DNA of 64,000 bases, taken from NCBI GenBank assembly GCA_021208685.1, contig JAJOJJ010000027.1, positions 114,802 to 178,801 on the forward strand, written 5' to 3'. Shown piece after piece: positions 47,506 to 59,429 of the stretch. A model generated the notes under the pieces. It searched no databases. It was not told the origin of the DNA and saw nothing but the letters and a program-made list of their open reading frames with translations. A program made the translations under genes and the position numbers. The stretch's first letter is position 1. Each line of letters opens with the position of its first letter. Source of the DNA: Saccharospirillaceae bacterium. Its GTDB lineage: Bacteria; Pseudomonadota; Gammaproteobacteria; Pseudomonadales; Oceanobacteraceae.

Positions 47506-48779
47506 GCATTCTGGTTCCGCTGGTATTATTGCTGCTGGCGTTAGCTGGCGCACCGTTGTTTACGGTAATCGCTGCCAGTGCAATGTGGGGGTTCTGGCAG
47601 ACCGATGTGGATCTGCAAACCATGGCCATCAGCATCTATCAGATTGCTGAAATGCCAGTATTGATTGCCATTCCACTGTTTACCTTCGCCGGTTATCTGT
47701 TAGGTGAAAGCAAGGCACCGCAACGCCTGGTGCGCATTACCGATGCCTTCCTCGGCTGGATGCCCGGAGGGCTGGCCATTGTTGCACTCGCCGCCTGCGC
47801 GCTGTTCACCGCATTTACCGGCGCGTCCGGTGTCACCATTGTTGCGCTTGGCGCGCTGCTGGTACCGGCGCTGCAAAAGGCTGGCTACAAAGAATCCTTC
47901 AACCTTGGACTGGTCACGACATCGGGCAGTCTGGGGCTGTTATTTGCGCCCTCCCTGCCATTGATTCTCTACGGTGTCGTAGCCCAGCAAATGGCCCTGG
48001 AAACCCCCGTCAGCATTGACGATTTGTTCCTCGCCGGCCTGCTGCCCGGTCTGCTGATGCTGTTTGCCCTGTCGCTGTACAGCGCCTGGCAGTCACGGGG
48101 TAATGAACGCAATCATCATCCGTTTGATAAAGCCGAAGCCTGGGCCGCCATCAAAGACAGCGCCTGGGAAATTCCTCTGCCGTTTGTTGTGCTTGGCGGG
48201 ATTTACAGCGGCTTCTTCGCCGTGTCGGAAGCAGCCGCCCTGACAGCCTTTTATGTGCTGATTGTCAGCGTCATTATCCGCCGTGAAATCAGCCTCACCC
48301 AGCTGCCGCTGGTGATGCGCGATTCGATGAAACTGGTCGGTGCTATTTTGCTGATTCTGGCCGTTTCCATGGCATCCACCAATTACATGATTGATGCGGG
48401 CGTACCGGAACAGATTTTTGGTTTTATCCAGCAACACGTCAGCGATGCTTTCACCTTCCTGCTGCTGCTGACCATCTTCCTGCTGATTCTGGGCATGATG
48501 CTCGACATCTTCTCTGCCATCGTCATTATGATTCCGATCATCCTGCCAATCGCCATTGAATACGGTATTCACCCAATTCATCTCGGTATTCTGTTTCTGG
48601 CCAATATGCAGCTCGGTTACTTCACCCCCCCCGTTGGAATGAACCTGTTTATTGCCAGCTTCCGCTTCAATAAACCCGTGATGACGCTGTACCGTGCGAC
48701 CATCCCGTTCTTCTTTATTCTGTTGGCCTGTGTGCTGGTGATTACTTACTGGCCCGGCCTCAGCCTTGCCCTGCTGTAA
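47502..48779 (+). CDS. dctM: TRAP transporter large permease DctM
   Basis: IPLFTFAGYLLGES, ALFTAFTGASGVTIVALGALLVPAL, QLGYFTPPVGMNLFIA. Confidence 0.94.
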   Translation: MSILVPLVLLLLALAGAPLFTVIAASAMWGFWQTDVDLQTMAISIYQIAEMPVLIAIPLFTFAGYLLGESKAPQRLVRITDAFLGWMPGGLAIVALAACALFTAFTGASGVTIVALGALLVPALQKAGYKESFNLGLVTTSGSLGLLFAPSLPLILYGVVAQQMALETPVSIDDLFLAGLLPGLLMLFALSLYSAWQSRGNERNHHPFDKAEAWAAIKDSAWEIPLPFVVLGGIYSGFFAVSEAAALTAFYVLIVSVIIRREISLTQLPLVMRDSMKLVGAILLILAVSMASTNYMIDAGVPEQIFGFIQQHVSDAFTFLLLLTIFLLILGMMLDIFSAIVIMIPIILPIAIEYGIHPIHLGILFLANMQLGYFTPPVGMNLFIASFRFNKPVMTLYRATIPFFFILLACVLVITYWPGLSLALL

Positions 48780-48784
48780 TAGCG

Positions 48785-48808
48785 CAGACGCCCTGAGACG
48801 GGCGTCTG
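48785..48808 (+). terminator. Terminator-like hairpin after dctM
   Basis: cagacgccc tgagac gggcgtctg, 9-bp stem, 5 nt after the stop codon. Confidence 0.7.
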
Positions 48809-48858
48809 ACCCTTCTTTACAGCCACTTGCCCAATCTGACATGGCGAAGGGTTATTGT

Positions 48859-48936
48859 AGCGCTTCATGATCGTGCTCAGGGATGAGCATTCTTCCTAAA
48901 GCGTTGTTTGCGGGTTAATCTTGACCCGCTTTTTTA
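48859..48936 (+). ncRNA. Candidate structured sRNA or 5' leader
   Basis: Outer stem AGCGCTT/AAGCGTT, inner hairpin TGCTCA-GGGA-TGAGCA, then GCGGGT-N8-ACCCGC-T6; no ORF; TTGCCC -35-like at 48827. Confidence 0.35.
48910..48935 (+). terminator. Rho-independent terminator
   Basis: GCGGGT taatcttg ACCCGC TTTTTT. Confidence 0.75.
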
Positions 48937-48975
48937 CTGATCTCACCAGAATTAATAATAATTACAGGAATACTT

Positions 48976-49881
48976 ATGGCCAGCCTGACTGCTCGCCTGA
49001 CGCGTGCCGTATTGCGCTCTCAGGTACAACCAACATTCACCCCCGGCTTCGGCCTGGAACGTCAGCGCCGGCGTTTAAATACCTTGCAACAGCTGATGCC
49101 CATGCCGTTTGGCGTACGCAGACAGATCACCCCCTGCGGCGGCGTTCCCGCCTGGCGACTGACGCCCACATCCGTCCAGGATGCAGGGCACGCTCAGCAC
49201 GCGGAAACAAGCGTAATGCTGTATCTGCACGGTGGTGGCTATATCGTCGGCTCACCGACCAGCCATGGCGAAATGGTCGCCCGTATCGCCCGCCAGTGCG
49301 GTCTCGATTCCTGGCTGATTGACTACCGTCTGGCGCCCGAACATCCTGCACCAGCTGCGCTTGAAGATGCGCTGAGTGCTTACCGCACGCTCTGTACACA
49401 AGGTCCTGTCATCATCGCTGGCGATTCAGCTGGCGGAGGTCTCAGCCTTGCTTTAACGGCTGCAATTATCAGACTGCAACTACCCCGTCCCAAAGCTCTG
49501 GTCCTCTTCTCACCCTGGGCTGATCTGAGTTGCAGTGGTGCGTCAATCTGCGAAAGGGAACAGCGTGAAGTGATGCTGAAAACGGATTGGCTGCGCTTTG
49601 CGGCTGAACACTATGCCGGAGATCAGGATCTGGACAGTCCGCATGTATCCCCCCTCCATGCTGACTTCAGTGGCTTTCCACCAACACTGATCCAGGTTGG
49701 CAGCGAAGAAATCCTGTACGATGACAGTGTCCGCCTCGCTCAGCGCATGCGGCATGCAGGCGTTGACGTAACACTGAGCGAATATCCGCACATGTGGCAT
49801 GTATTCCAACTGCATGCCGCCTATATGCCTGAAGCGCGCAAGGCGCTGAATGAAATGGCCGCCTTCACCAGCAAGTGTTAA
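48976..49881 (+). CDS. Alpha/beta hydrolase (HSL-type esterase)
   Basis: LYLHGGGYIVGSPTSHGEMV, AGDSAGGGLSLALTAA, catalytic D/H region EYPHMWHVFQLHA. Confidence 0.9.
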   Translation: MASLTARLTRAVLRSQVQPTFTPGFGLERQRRRLNTLQQLMPMPFGVRRQITPCGGVPAWRLTPTSVQDAGHAQHAETSVMLYLHGGGYIVGSPTSHGEMVARIARQCGLDSWLIDYRLAPEHPAPAALEDALSAYRTLCTQGPVIIAGDSAGGGLSLALTAAIIRLQLPRPKALVLFSPWADLSCSGASICEREQREVMLKTDWLRFAAEHYAGDQDLDSPHVSPLHADFSGFPPTLIQVGSEEILYDDSVRLAQRMRHAGVDVTLSEYPHMWHVFQLHAAYMPEARKALNEMAAFTSKC

Positions 49882-49906
49882 CGCGGTGGAAAAGAGCCAA
49901 TAAAAA

Positions 49907-49932
49907 GGCCCGCAGTCTTACGACGGCGGGCC
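49907..49932. terminator. Bidirectional terminator between hydrolase and rplQ
   Basis: aaaaa ggcccgc agtcttacgacg gcgggcc ctttt. Confidence 0.8.
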
Positions 49933-49952
49933 CTTTTATCTAACGGCCGAAA

Positions 49953-50363
49953 TTACTCAGCAGCTTCATCCTGAACTTCAACAACATCCGCTTCTGCTAC
50001 TGCAACCGGACGGTCTACCAGTTCAACATATGCCATTGGAGCGTTATCACCAGCACGGAAGCCACATTTCAGAATACGAATGTAACCACCTGGGCGGGTT
50101 TGATAACGGGGACCCAAATCGCTGAACAACTTACCAACTGCTTCTTTGCTACGTGTACGAGCAAAAGCCAGACGACGGTTAGCAACTGAATCTTCTTTCG
50201 CAAGAGTAATCAGTGGCTCAGCTACGCGACGCAGCTCTTTCGCCTTTGGCAGGGTAGTCTTGATAATTTCATGCTCGAACAGGCTCACCGCCATGTTTTT
50301 AAACATGGCTTGACGGTGTGCGCTGGTACGATTGAAGTGACGACCACTTTTACGATGACGCAT
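49953..50363 (-). CDS. rplQ: 50S ribosomal protein L17
   Basis: [45 protein letters not shown]. Confidence 0.98.
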   Translation of the reverse strand: MRHRKSGRHFNRTSAHRQAMFKNMAVSLFEHEIIKTTLPKAKELRRVAEPLITLAKEDSVANRRLAFARTRSKEAVGKLFSDLGPRYQTRPGGYIRILKCGFRAGDNAPMAYVELVDRPVAVAEADVVEVQDEAAE

Positions 50364-50395
50364 GGTTTTATTCCTTAACTAACTGAACGCTCTGC

Positions 50396-51397
50396 TCAGG
50401 CTAATACTTTGTCGTCGTTACGGAGGCTGGCAGGTGGCCAGTTCTCCAGGTGCATACCCAACGACAGTCCGCGTGAGGCGAGAACGTCTTTGATTTCAGT
50501 CAGAGACTTCTTACCTAAATTAGGAGTCTTCAACAGCTCAACTTCTGTACGCTGGATCAGATCACCGATGTAGTAAATGTTTTCTGCTTTCAGACAGTTG
50601 GCAGAGCGAACGGTCAGTTCCAGATCGTCCACAGGACGAAGCAGAATCGGATCGATCTCTTCTTCTTCACGAATCTGCTCAACAACTTCGTCGTTTTCCA
50701 GATTCACAAAAATAGCCAACTGTTGCTGCAAGATGGTCGCGGAACGACGGATCGCTTCTTCCGGATCAATGGTACCGTTGGTTTCGAGATCGATAACCAA
50801 TTTGTCCAGATCGGTACGTTGTTCAACACGAGCGCTTTCAACGCTGTAAGAAACACGTTTAACCGGGCTGTAGGTAGCATCAAGCTGCAGTTTACCAATC
50901 GCCTTGGTCTCTTCATCGCTCTGATTACGCGACTCAACAGTCTCGTAACCACGACCGGAAGCAACCTTCAGGTTCATTTTCAGCTCAGCGCCTTCACCCA
51001 GATGGGCAATAACGTGAGCCGGGTTAGCAACTTCAACACCATGATCCAGTTGAATGTCAGCAGCTGTTACTGTCGCCGGGCCAACTTTCGCCAGGCTCAG
51101 AAACGCTTCGTCACGTTCATGTAATTTGACCGCAACACCTTTCAGGTTCAGCAGGATTTCAATTACGTCTTCCTGTACACCTTCGATCGCGCTGTACTCA
51201 TGCAGAACGCCATCGATTTCGCATTCAACGATTGCAGCACCCGGCATAGAGGAAAGCAGGATACGACGCAATGCGTTGCCTAAAGTGTGGCCAAAACCGC
51301 GCTCAAGCGGCTCCAGAGTCACCTTAGCGTGGGTATTGTTTACCTCATCCACCTGAATGTGACGAGGTGTCAAAAATTCATTAACTGCACGCTGCAT
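50396..51397 (-). CDS. rpoA: RNA polymerase alpha subunit
   Basis: [28 protein letters not shown]...[25 protein letters not shown]. Confidence 0.98.
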   Translation of the reverse strand: MQRAVNEFLTPRHIQVDEVNNTHAKVTLEPLERGFGHTLGNALRRILLSSMPGAAIVECEIDGVLHEYSAIEGVQEDVIEILLNLKGVAVKLHERDEAFLSLAKVGPATVTAADIQLDHGVEVANPAHVIAHLGEGAELKMNLKVASGRGYETVESRNQSDEETKAIGKLQLDATYSPVKRVSYSVESARVEQRTDLDKLVIDLETNGTIDPEEAIRRSATILQQQLAIFVNLENDEVVEQIREEEEIDPILLRPVDDLELTVRSANCLKAENIYYIGDLIQRTEVELLKTPNLGKKSLTEIKDVLASRGLSLGMHLENWPPASLRNDDKVLA

Positions 51398-51419
51398 AGC
51401 TGCCCCTTAAGTTCCTCTA

Positions 51420-52040
51420 TTACTTAGAGTAAAGTTCCACGATCAGGTTTTCGTTGATCTCTGCTGGGAGATCAGCGCGCTCAGGAACGGCTTTGAAAGT
51501 TCCTTCCATCTTACCTGCATTGACATCAATCCACGCACAATCAGTGCGCTGTGCTGCCAGCTCAAGAGCAGTTTTAATACGATCCTGATTTTTCGCTTTC
51601 TCACGAATCGTAACCACATCGCCGCTCTTAACGTTGAACGAAGGAACGTTCACAGTCTGACCATTCACAGCAACTGCTTTGTGAGTGACCAGCTGACGTG
51701 ATTCAGCGCGGGTAGAGCCGAAGCCCATGCGGTATACAACGTTATCCAGACGGGATTCCAGCAGTTGCAGCAGGTTTTCACCAGTTGCGCCTTTACGACG
51801 CGCTGCTTCTTTGTAGTAGCTGCGGAATTGCTTTTCCAGGATACCGTACAAGCGACGTACTTTTTGCTTTTCGCGCAGCTGCAGACCGTAGTCAGACAGA
51901 CGACCGCGACCAGCACCGTGTACGCCAGGTTTGGTTTCCATTTTGCATTTAGTGTCTAATGCACGAACGCCGCTCTTCAGGAACAGGTCAGTTCCTTCAC
52001 GACGAGACAGCTTACACTTAGGACCAATATAACGTGCCAT
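51420..52040 (-). CDS. rpsD: 30S ribosomal protein S4
   Basis: [24 protein letters not shown]... Confidence 0.98.
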   Translation of the reverse strand: MARYIGPKCKLSRREGTDLFLKSGVRALDTKCKMETKPGVHGAGRGRLSDYGLQLREKQKVRRLYGILEKQFRSYYKEAARRKGATGENLLQLLESRLDNVVYRMGFGSTRAESRQLVTHKAVAVNGQTVNVPSFNVKSGDVVTIREKAKNQDRIKTALELAAQRTDCAWIDVNAGKMEGTFKAVPERADLPAEINENLIVELYSK

Positions 52041-52052
52041 ATTTCTGCCTCC

Positions 52053-52442
52053 TTATACGCGACGCTTCTTAGGTGGACGACAGCCGTTATGTGGGATCGG
52101 AGTAACATCAGTAATGTTAGCGATCTTATATCCACATGCGTTCAGAGCGCGGACTGCTGATTCACGACCTGGACCTGGACCTTTAACTTCCACGTCGAGG
52201 TTTTTCAGACCGTACTCTTTTGCTGCTTCACCAGCACGCTCTGCTGCTACCTGAGCGGCGAAAGGAGTGCTCTTACGAGAACCACGGAAACCTGAACCAC
52301 CGGCGGTTGCCCACGACAGAGCATTACCCTGACGGTCGGTGATGGTAACAATGGTGTTGTTAAAAGAGGCGTGGATGTGCGCAATGCCATCGACTACCGT
52401 CTTTTTAACCTTTTTCTTGGTTGATCTTTGTGGCTTAGCCAT
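52053..52442 (-). CDS. rpsK: 30S ribosomal protein S11
   Basis: [46 protein letters not shown]. Confidence 0.98.
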   Translation of the reverse strand: MAKPQRSTKKKVKKTVVDGIAHIHASFNNTIVTITDRQGNALSWATAGGSGFRGSRKSTPFAAQVAAERAGEAAKEYGLKNLDVEVKGPGPGRESAVRALNACGYKIANITDVTPIPHNGCRPPKKRRV

Positions 52443-52514
52443 TTTTAAATCCTGCTTTTAATATCAACACTGCAACAAGTCGAATGCAGCTACACTAAAA
52501 GACCGACCGTAAGA

Positions 52515-52871
52515 TTACTTACGGATCGGTTTGCGCGGACCCTTGCGAGTACGAGCATTCGTTTTAGTACGCTGACCACGAAGTGGCAGACTGCGACGGT
52601 GGCGAATACCACGGTAGCAAGCCATATCCATAAGACGTTTGATGTTCATTTGCACTTCACGGCGCAAATCACCTTCAACCGTATGTTTAGCTACTTCGTT
52701 ACGAACAACATCCAGCAACTCTTCGCTCAGATCACCGATTTTGGTGGTCTCTGCAATGCCAGTAGCGGCACAGATCTGCTGGGCAGTAGTACGACCAATG
52801 CCATAGACATAGGTCAGAGAAATCACTGCATGCTTGTTGTCAGGAATATTGACACCGGCAATACGGGCCAT
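52515..52871 (-). CDS. rpsM: 30S ribosomal protein S13
   Basis: [34 protein letters not shown]. Confidence 0.98.
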   Translation of the reverse strand: MARIAGVNIPDNKHAVISLTYVYGIGRTTAQQICAATGIAETTKIGDLSEELLDVVRNEVAKHTVEGDLRREVQMNIKRLMDMACYRGIRHRRSLPLRGQRTKTNARTRKGPRKPIRK

Positions 52872-52977
52872 GTCTAACTCCGTTACACTTTACTTGATGA
52901 AAGGGCGCGAGATACTACAGTCAGCTCTGAAATAAATCAAGCCATCTGTAATATTCACACCCGACCTTGTCCGGGGA

Positions 52978-53091
52978 TTAACCCTGACGTTGCTTGTGCT
53001 TTGGATCTGAACAGATCACGCGCACACTACCGTTACGGCGAATAATTTTGCATTCACGGCAGATTTTTTTAACAGACGCACGTACTTTCAT
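52978..53091 (-). CDS. rpmJ: 50S ribosomal protein L36 (absent from the supplied ORF track)
   Basis: Manual translation [37 protein letters not shown]. Confidence 0.97.
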   Translation of the reverse strand: MKVRASVKKICRECKIIRRNGSVRVICSDPKHKQRQG

Positions 53092-53111
53092 GACAGTCTC
53101 CTAAATCTGGC

Positions 53112-54431
53112 TCAGCGGGCTGAGCCAAAATTCTTCAGATTTGCTTTCTTCATCAGCGATTCGTACTGGTGTGACATCAGGTGCGATTGAACCTGAGCCA
53201 TGAAATCCATTACGACCACAACCACGATCAATAACGATGTGCCACCGAAGTAGAAAGGTACATCTGCAGCAACCACCAGGAACTGAGGCATCAGACACAC
53301 TGCGGCAATGTACAGCGAACCGAACAGAGTCAGGCGTCCTAAGACAGTATCAATATACTTGGCGGTCTGTATGCCCGGGCGGATACCCGGAATGAAAGCA
53401 CCAGACTTTTTCAGATTTTCGGCAACATCTTTCGGGTTGAACATCAACGCCGTATAGAAGTAGCAGAAGAAAATAATACCGGCAGCAAACAGTACGATGT
53501 ACAGCGGCTGGCTTGGTGCCAGAGCCATACTTACATCCTGAAGCCACTCCATGCCTTCACCCTGACCAAACCATGTTCCCAGCGACGCAGGGAACAACAG
53601 CAGGCTTGAAGCAAAGATCGCTGGAATTACACCGGCCATATTAAGTTTCAGCGGTAAATGACTGGTCTGTGCCGCAAACATCTGACGCCCCTGCTGACGC
53701 TTTGCATAGTTAATGGTGATGCGACGCTGGCCGCGCTCAACAAAGACTACGAAACCGATCACCACGACTGCCAGGACAGCAATAACCAGCAATACCAGAA
53801 TATTCAGGTCACCCTGACGCGCAGACTCGAAAGCCTGACCAATTGCACTCGGCAAACCAGCAACAATACCGGCGAAGATCAGGATGGAAATACCGTTACC
53901 GATACCACGCTCGGTAACCTGTTCCCCCAGCCACATCATGAACACTGCTCCTGCCACGAAGGAAGGTACAGCGGCGATGTAGAAATCAATGCCTGAAGAG
54001 AAAGTAACGCCCTGGCCGGCAAGACCGGCCGAGACGCCAAAGGCCTGAATCGTTGCAAGCAGCACGGTCCCATAACGGGTGTACTGGGTAATCTTGCGAC
54101 GACCGGCTTCGCCTTCTTTCTTCAACTGTTCCAGCTGCGGACTCACCGCCGTCAGCAATTGCATGATAATGGAAGCAGAGATATAGGGCATGATGCCCAG
54201 CGCAAGAATACTCATGCGCTCCAGTGCACCACCGGAGAACATATTGAACATCTCCAGGATAGTGCCCTGATTCTGCTCGAATAAACGTGCCAATGCTTCC
54301 GGATTAATACCTGGCACCGGGATATGGGTGCCAATCCGATATACTACAATCGCCAGGAGCACGAAGCGGATACGTGACCAGAGTTCAGTCAATCCGCTTT
54401 GCATGCCCTGTGGGAGTCCTTGCCTAGCCAT
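53112..54431 (-). CDS. secY: Preprotein translocase subunit SecY
   Basis: [47 protein letters not shown]. Confidence 0.98.
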   Translation of the reverse strand: MARQGLPQGMQSGLTELWSRIRFVLLAIVVYRIGTHIPVPGINPEALARLFEQNQGTILEMFNMFSGGALERMSILALGIMPYISASIIMQLLTAVSPQLEQLKKEGEAGRRKITQYTRYGTVLLATIQAFGVSAGLAGQGVTFSSGIDFYIAAVPSFVAGAVFMMWLGEQVTERGIGNGISILIFAGIVAGLPSAIGQAFESARQGDLNILVLLVIAVLAVVVIGFVVFVERGQRRITINYAKRQQGRQMFAAQTSHLPLKLNMAGVIPAIFASSLLLFPASLGTWFGQGEGMEWLQDVSMALAPSQPLYIVLFAAGIIFFCYFYTALMFNPKDVAENLKKSGAFIPGIRPGIQTAKYIDTVLGRLTLFGSLYIAAVCLMPQFLVVAADVPFYFGGTSLLIVVVVVMDFMAQVQSHLMSHQYESLMKKANLKNFGSAR

Positions 54432-54865
54432 TAGTCTTCGACCTTTCCACCAGCTGCTTCAATAGCAGCTTTTGCGCCTTGAGTGACTTTCAGACCTTTG
54501 ATGGTCAAAGCCTTCTTGACTTCACCGGACAGAATCACGCGAGCTTCTTTAATCTTCTCGCCGATTACGTCAGCCGCTTTCAGAGCTGCCAGATCAACAA
54601 CATCGCCTTCAACCAGAGCCAGTTCGTTCAGACGGATCTCTGCAACGTACTGTGCTTTGCGTGAAGTAAAGCCAAATTTTGGCAGACGACGGTGGATTGG
54701 CATCTGACCGCCTTCAAAGCCCGGAGCCACTTTACCACCTGAGCGTGATTTCTGACCTTTGTGACCACGACCACCAGTCTTACCCAGACCAGAACCGATA
54801 CCACGGCCAACACGCTTAGGGGCAGGCTTCGAACCAGGAGCTGGGCTCAATTCGTTGAGACGCAT
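54431..54865 (-). CDS. rplO: 50S ribosomal protein L15
   Basis: [44 protein letters not shown]. Confidence 0.98.
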   Translation of the reverse strand: MRLNELSPAPGSKPAPKRVGRGIGSGLGKTGGRGHKGQKSRSGGKVAPGFEGGQMPIHRRLPKFGFTSRKAQYVAEIRLNELALVEGDVVDLAALKAADVIGEKIKEARVILSGEVKKALTIKGLKVTQGAKAAIEAAGGKVED

Positions 54866-54866
54866 A

Positions 54867-55052
54867 TTACTCCCCTTCTACCTTAACCATGTATTGAACT
54901 TGGTTGATCATGCCGCGTACAGATGGAGTATCTTCCAGCTCAACGGTATGACCAATACGACGCAGACCCAGGCCTTGCATGGTTGCACGGTGCTTTGGCA
55001 GCTTGCCAATGGTGCTCCGTGTCTGGGTCACTTTTACGGTTTTCTTAGCCAT
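54867..55052 (-). CDS. rpmD: 50S ribosomal protein L30
   Basis: [35 protein letters not shown]. Confidence 0.98.
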   Translation of the reverse strand: MAKKTVKVTQTRSTIGKLPKHRATMQGLGLRRIGHTVELEDTPSVRGMINQVQYMVKVEGE

Positions 55053-55058
55053 AACGTA

Positions 55059-55568
55059 TTACCCCAGGATCTCTTCTACGGACTTACCGCGCTTGGCTGC
55101 TACTTCTTCCGGAGACTTCATTTGTGCCAGACCATTGAAGGTTGCACGAACGACGTTTACCGGGTTGGTAGAGCCATAGCACTTAGCCAATACGTTTTTA
55201 ACACCAACCATTTCCAGAACGGCGCGCATTGCACCACCGGCGATAATGCCGGTACCTTCAGAAGCAGGCTGCATGTAAATCTGTGCACCAGAGTGACGGG
55301 CACGGACAGGATACTGCAGAGTGTTGCCGTCCAGCTGAACGGTGACCATGTTGCGCTTAGCCTGTTCCATCGCCTTTTGAATTGCCAGAGGCACTTCACG
55401 GGACTTACCACGACCAAAACCAACACGACCATTGCCGTCGCCAACCACAGTCAGAGCGGTGAAGGCGAAAATACGACCACCTTTTACCACTTTGGCTACG
55501 CGGTTAACCTGAACCAGCTTTTCTTGCAGTTCACTTTCGTTACGTTCTACACGTTCATTATTTGCCAT
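55059..55568 (-). CDS. rpsE: 30S ribosomal protein S5
   Basis: [47 protein letters not shown]. Confidence 0.98.
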   Translation of the reverse strand: MANNERVERNESELQEKLVQVNRVAKVVKGGRIFAFTALTVVGDGNGRVGFGRGKSREVPLAIQKAMEQAKRNMVTVQLDGNTLQYPVRARHSGAQIYMQPASEGTGIIAGGAMRAVLEMVGVKNVLAKCYGSTNPVNVVRATFNGLAQMKSPEEVAAKRGKSVEEILG

Positions 55569-55579
55569 GATCTTTACCC

Positions 55580-55930
55580 TTAGAATTCCAGGCCGCTTTC
55601 ACGAGCCGCGTCAGCCAGAGCTTTAACACGACCATGGTATTTAAAACCGGAACGATCGAACGCAACTTTAGTGATACCAGCGGCTTTCGCACGCTCAGCA
55701 ATCAACTGACCAACTTTGGTCGCTGCATTAACGTTACCAGTAATGTCACTACGCAGATCCGCTTCAACGGTTGAAGCTGTCGCCAAGACGGTAGCGCCAT
55801 TGGCAGAGATGATCTGTGCGTAAATGTGTCTGGGCGTACGATGAACGCACAGACGAACCGCGCTTTTCTCACGGATGTTCATCCGTGTTTTGGTGGCACG
55901 GCGTAAACGAGCTTTTTTCTTCTCATTCAT
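55580..55930 (-). CDS. rplR: 50S ribosomal protein L18
   Basis: [29 protein letters not shown]...[17 protein letters not shown]. Confidence 0.98.
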   Translation of the reverse strand: MNEKKKARLRRATKTRMNIREKSAVRLCVHRTPRHIYAQIISANGATVLATASTVEADLRSDITGNVNAATKVGQLIAERAKAAGITKVAFDRSGFKYHGRVKALADAARESGLEF

Positions 55931-55940
55931 GGCCTAGACC

Positions 55941-56474
55941 TTACTTTTTCTTGGCTTCTTTACGACGCACATTTTCATCAGCATAGCGAACACCCTTACC
56001 TTTATAAGGTTCTGGTGGACGGTAGCCACGGATCTCAGCAGCAACCTGACCTACTTTCTGCTTATCAATACCTTTGATAACCACTTCGGTCTGGCTTGGC
56101 GTCTCGACAGAAATGCCTTCCGGCAGTTCATAGTCGATTGGGTGAGAGAAGCCCAGGGTCAAATTTAATGAATTGCCGGATGCTTTGGCACGATAACCAA
56201 CACCCTGCAGAATCAGTTTCTTTTCAAAACCAACATTCACACCGGTAACCATGTTGTTTACCAGGGCACGGAAAGTACCGGCCAGAGCGTTGGCTTGCTT
56301 GTCACCAGTTTTAGGGGCGAAGGTGAGTACGTTTTCTTCCTGTTTGATTTCAACAGAAGAATGTACGTCCAGCTCAAGCTGGCCTTGCTTGCCTTTGATG
56401 GCGATTTTGTCTGCAGCCAGTTTAACTTCTACACCGGCTGGGATTTGTACAGGAGCTTTTGCTACGCGAGACAT
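55941..56474 (-). CDS. rplF: 50S ribosomal protein L6
   Basis: [17 protein letters not shown]...[29 protein letters not shown]. Confidence 0.98.
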   Translation of the reverse strand: MSRVAKAPVQIPAGVEVKLAADKIAIKGKQGQLELDVHSSVEIKQEENVLTFAPKTGDKQANALAGTFRALVNNMVTGVNVGFEKKLILQGVGYRAKASGNSLNLTLGFSHPIDYELPEGISVETPSQTEVVIKGIDKQKVGQVAAEIRGYRPPEPYKGKGVRYADENVRRKEAKKK

Positions 56475-56485
56475 CGTAATTCCCC

Positions 56486-56878
56486 TTAGAATACGGTCGC
56501 AATAACTTCACCGCCCACGCCCGCAGCACGAGCAGCGCGATCAGTCATAACGCCTTTAGAGGTGGATACGATAGCCACACCCAGACCTGCTTCAACTTTA
56601 GGCAGATCTGCGGTGCCACGATACTGACGCAGACCAGGGCGGCTAACGCGCTGGATACGTTCAATAACTGGCTTACCTTCGTAGTATTTCAGGTCGATGG
56701 TCATGGTCGGTTTAACCGCTTCATCGATAGAAAAACTGTTGATGTAACCTTCAGCTTCGAGAACCTGGGCTACAGACTTCTTAATTTTTGAAGACGGCAT
56801 GCTTACATTCTTATGACCAGCTTGCTGGGCATTACGAATGCGGGTGAACATATCCGCCAACGTATCTTGCATACTCAT
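56486..56878 (-). CDS. rpsH: 30S ribosomal protein S8
   Basis: [33 protein letters not shown]. Confidence 0.98.
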   Translation of the reverse strand: MSMQDTLADMFTRIRNAQQAGHKNVSMPSSKIKKSVAQVLEAEGYINSFSIDEAVKPTMTIDLKYYEGKPVIERIQRVSRPGLRQYRGTADLPKVEAGLGVAIVSTSKGVMTDRAARAAGVGGEVIATVF

Positions 56879-56938
56879 TAATAGTTACCTCTGTTGTACA
56901 GCGCCCCCCTTCCGGTTCTACCCGAAAGAGGGAATTGC

Positions 56939-57244
56939 TTACCAACTAGCTTTTTTCAGGCCTGGCACATTACCCTTCATGCCTTCTTCGCGCAACTTAA
57001 TACGTGAAAGCTTGAATTTGCGGTATACACCGTGTGGACGACCAGTCATTTGACAACGACGCTGCAAACGGCTCGCAGATGAATCGCGAGGCAGTTTTTG
57101 CAGAGCTTGTTGTGCATTCCAACGCTCTTCGTCAGAAGAGTTAACGTTGCTCACGATCGCTTTCAGTTCAGCGCGCTTGGCGGCAAACTTGGCAACCAGT
57201 GCTTCACGCTTCAGTTCACGATTCTTCATGCTAATCTTAGCCAT
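56939..57244 (-). CDS. rpsN: 30S ribosomal protein S14 (zinc-independent form)
   Basis: [43 protein letters not shown]. Confidence 0.97.
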   Translation of the reverse strand: MAKISMKNRELKREALVAKFAAKRAELKAIVSNVNSSDEERWNAQQALQKLPRDSSASRLQRRCQMTGRPHGVYRKFKLSRIKLREEGMKGNVPGLKKASW

Positions 57245-57254
57245 GCTTAACTCC

Positions 57255-57794
57255 TTAGTTACGGAACGGGAACTGCAGCGCTTTCAGCAGAGCGCGGCCT
57301 TCTTCGTTGGTTTTTGCGGTAGTTGTGATGGTCACATCCATGCCACGAACCTTGTCTACTTTATCGTATTCAATTTCCGGGAAGATGATCTGTTCCTTCA
57401 CACCCATGCTGTAGTTACCGCGACCATCGAAAGATTTAGGGTTGATACCACGGAAGTCACGAACTCGTGGCAGAGCCACGTCGATCAGACGATCCATGAA
57501 TTCCCACATACGCTCACGACGCAGGGTAACTTTACAGCCAATCGGCCAGCCTTCACGCAGTTTAAAAGCTGCGACTGACTTGCGTGCCTTGGTGACAACA
57601 ACTTTCTGACCACTGATGGCTTCCATTTCGGCCACCGCGTTGTCCAGCAGTTTTTTGTCGCCCAGTGCTTCACCAACACCCATATTCAGGGTGATCTTGG
57701 TGACTTTAGGCACTTCCATAATATTTTTGTAACCAAACTCTTCTTGCAGCTTGGCTACTACTTCGTTTTTATACAGTTCTTGTAAACGTGACAT
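57255..57794 (-). CDS. rplE: 50S ribosomal protein L5
   Basis: [43 protein letters not shown]. Confidence 0.98.
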   Translation of the reverse strand: MSRLQELYKNEVVAKLQEEFGYKNIMEVPKVTKITLNMGVGEALGDKKLLDNAVAEMEAISGQKVVVTKARKSVAAFKLREGWPIGCKVTLRRERMWEFMDRLIDVALPRVRDFRGINPKSFDGRGNYSMGVKEQIIFPEIEYDKVDKVRGMDVTITTTAKTNEEGRALLKALQFPFRN

Positions 57795-57812
57795 AGTAGT
57801 ATCCAACTCCAA

Positions 57813-58127
57813 TTAGGCGTCGACTTGTTCGCCTGTGGATTTGAAGATACGTACCTTGCTTTCACCTTCAACTTTGAAGCCAATGCGGTCAGCTTTTCCA
57901 GTTTTCGGGTTCCAGATTGCAACGTTGGAAACCTGAATACCGGTTTCTTTCTCAACGATGCCACCTGGCTGCTGCAGGTACGGGTTTGGTTTCTGGTGTT
58001 TTTTCACCACGTTAATGCCTGATACCAGCACCCGGCCATCCTGCAGAACTTTCTGCACTTTGCCACGTTTGCCTTTATCTTTACCGGCAATAACAACTAC
58101 TTCGTCATTTTTGCGAATCTTTAACAT
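57813..58127 (-). CDS. rplX: 50S ribosomal protein L24
   Basis: [26 protein letters not shown]. Confidence 0.98.
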   Translation of the reverse strand: MLKIRKNDEVVVIAGKDKGKRGKVQKVLQDGRVLVSGINVVKKHQKPNPYLQQPGGIVEKETGIQVSNVAIWNPKTGKADRIGFKVEGESKVRIFKSTGEQVDA

Positions 58128-58142
58128 ATCGAGTCCCCTCCC

Positions 58143-58511
58143 TTAGAGCACTTCTGGTGCCAGGGAAATGATTTTCATGAACTGCTCAGAGCGCAGCTCA
58201 CGAGTCACAGGGCCAAAGATACGCGTACCGATTGGCGCCAATGAAGCATTCAGCAGAACGGCAGAGTTTACATCAAAACGGATAATAGATCCGTCCGGAC
58301 GACGCACACCTTTACGGGTACGCACTACCACGGCGTTCATTACCTGACCTTTTTTCACTTTTCCGCGAGGAATTGCTTCCTTAACGGATACTTTAATCAA
58401 ATCACCGATACCGGCATAACGACGATGAGAACCGCCCAGTACTTTGATGCACTGTACGCGCTTCGCGCCGCTGTTGTCGGCAACGTCGAGCATTGATTGA
58501 GTTTGAATCAT
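58143..58511 (-). CDS. rplN: 50S ribosomal protein L14
   Basis: [37 protein letters not shown]. Confidence 0.98.
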   Translation of the reverse strand: MIQTQSMLDVADNSGAKRVQCIKVLGGSHRRYAGIGDLIKVSVKEAIPRGKVKKGQVMNAVVVRTRKGVRRPDGSIIRFDVNSAVLLNASLAPIGTRIFGPVTRELRSEQFMKIISLAPEVL

Positions 58512-58543
58512 GCCTCTCGCTCCTAACTAACTGCGCCCGGTCT

Positions 58544-58810
58544 TCAGACCTTGGCGGCGCGCTCGTCGATATTTACCAGCGCCCAGGTCTTGTTTTTAGA
58601 CATTGGGCGTGACTCTTTTACTGTAACGATATCGCCAATCTGGCATTCGTTATTTTCATCGTGGGCCATCACTTTAGTAGAGCGTTTCACGAACTTTTTG
58701 TAGATCGGATGCTTTACAAAGCGTTCAACCAGAACAGTGACGGACTTATCCATCTTGTTGCTCACGACACGACCACTCAGGGTACGAACGGTTTTTGTGT
58801 TCTCAGTCAT
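58544..58810 (-). CDS. rpsQ: 30S ribosomal protein S17
   Basis: [38 protein letters not shown]. Confidence 0.98.
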   Translation of the reverse strand: MTENTKTVRTLSGRVVSNKMDKSVTVLVERFVKHPIYKKFVKRSTKVMAHDENNECQIGDIVTVKESRPMSKNKTWALVNIDERAAKV

Positions 58811-58812
58811 GA

Positions 58813-59004
58813 TTATTCACCTGCCTTGCTAGCCAGCACGGTTTTTACGCGAGCGATATCACGACGGGTCTGGCCGATCAGATGAGTCTGACCCAGCTGA
58901 CCTGTCGCTTTCTGCATACGCAGCTTGAATTGATCGCTCAACAGTTCTTCCAGCTGAGATTGCAGCTCAGCCACTGATTTATTGTTCAGTTCACTTGCTT
59001 TCAT
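58813..59004 (-). CDS. rpmC: 50S ribosomal protein L29
   Basis: [37 protein letters not shown]. Confidence 0.97.
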   Translation of the reverse strand: MKASELNNKSVAELQSQLEELLSDQFKLRMQKATGQLGQTHLIGQTRRDIARVKTVLASKAGE

Positions 59005-59417
59005 CACAGCACCGTCCGTTTAACAAATGCGGTTTCAAAAGGCAGTTTCGCAGCAGCCAGAGCAAAGGCTTCACGAGCCAGCTCTTCGGGTACGCCTTCG
59101 ATTTCGTAAAGAACGCGACCTGGCTGGATCTGACAAACCCAGTATTCAACGTTACCCTTACCTTTACCCATACGAACCTCAAGAGGTTTCGCGGTAACAG
59201 GCTTATCCGGGAAAACGCGGATCCAGATTTTACCACCACGCTTAACTTTACGAGTCAACGCACGACGTGCTGCCTCAATCTGACGAGAAGTCAGACGACC
59301 ACGTCCAGTAGCCTTCAGAGCGTACTCACCGAAGCTCACTTTGGAGCCACGGATCGCCAAACCGCGGTTGCGGCCGGTCTGAACTTTACGGAACTTTGTA
59401 CGTTTTGGTAACAACAT
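59004..59417 (-). CDS. rplP: 50S ribosomal protein L16
   Basis: [36 protein letters not shown]. Confidence 0.98.
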   Translation of the reverse strand: MLLPKRTKFRKVQTGRNRGLAIRGSKVSFGEYALKATGRGRLTSRQIEAARRALTRKVKRGGKIWIRVFPDKPVTAKPLEVRMGKGKGNVEYWVCQIQPGRVLYEIEGVPEELAREAFALAAAKLPFETAFVKRTVL

Positions 59418-59429
59418 AACTAATTCCCC

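Noticed and set aside
48859-48936. CsrB/RsmZ-type titrating sRNA
   Set aside because: Only one ANGGA-like loop motif is present; such RNAs carry many.
54855-55583. 242-aa plus-strand ORF across rpmD/rpsE
   Set aside because: Shadow ORF antisense to well-recognised ribosomal protein genes; no recognisable family.
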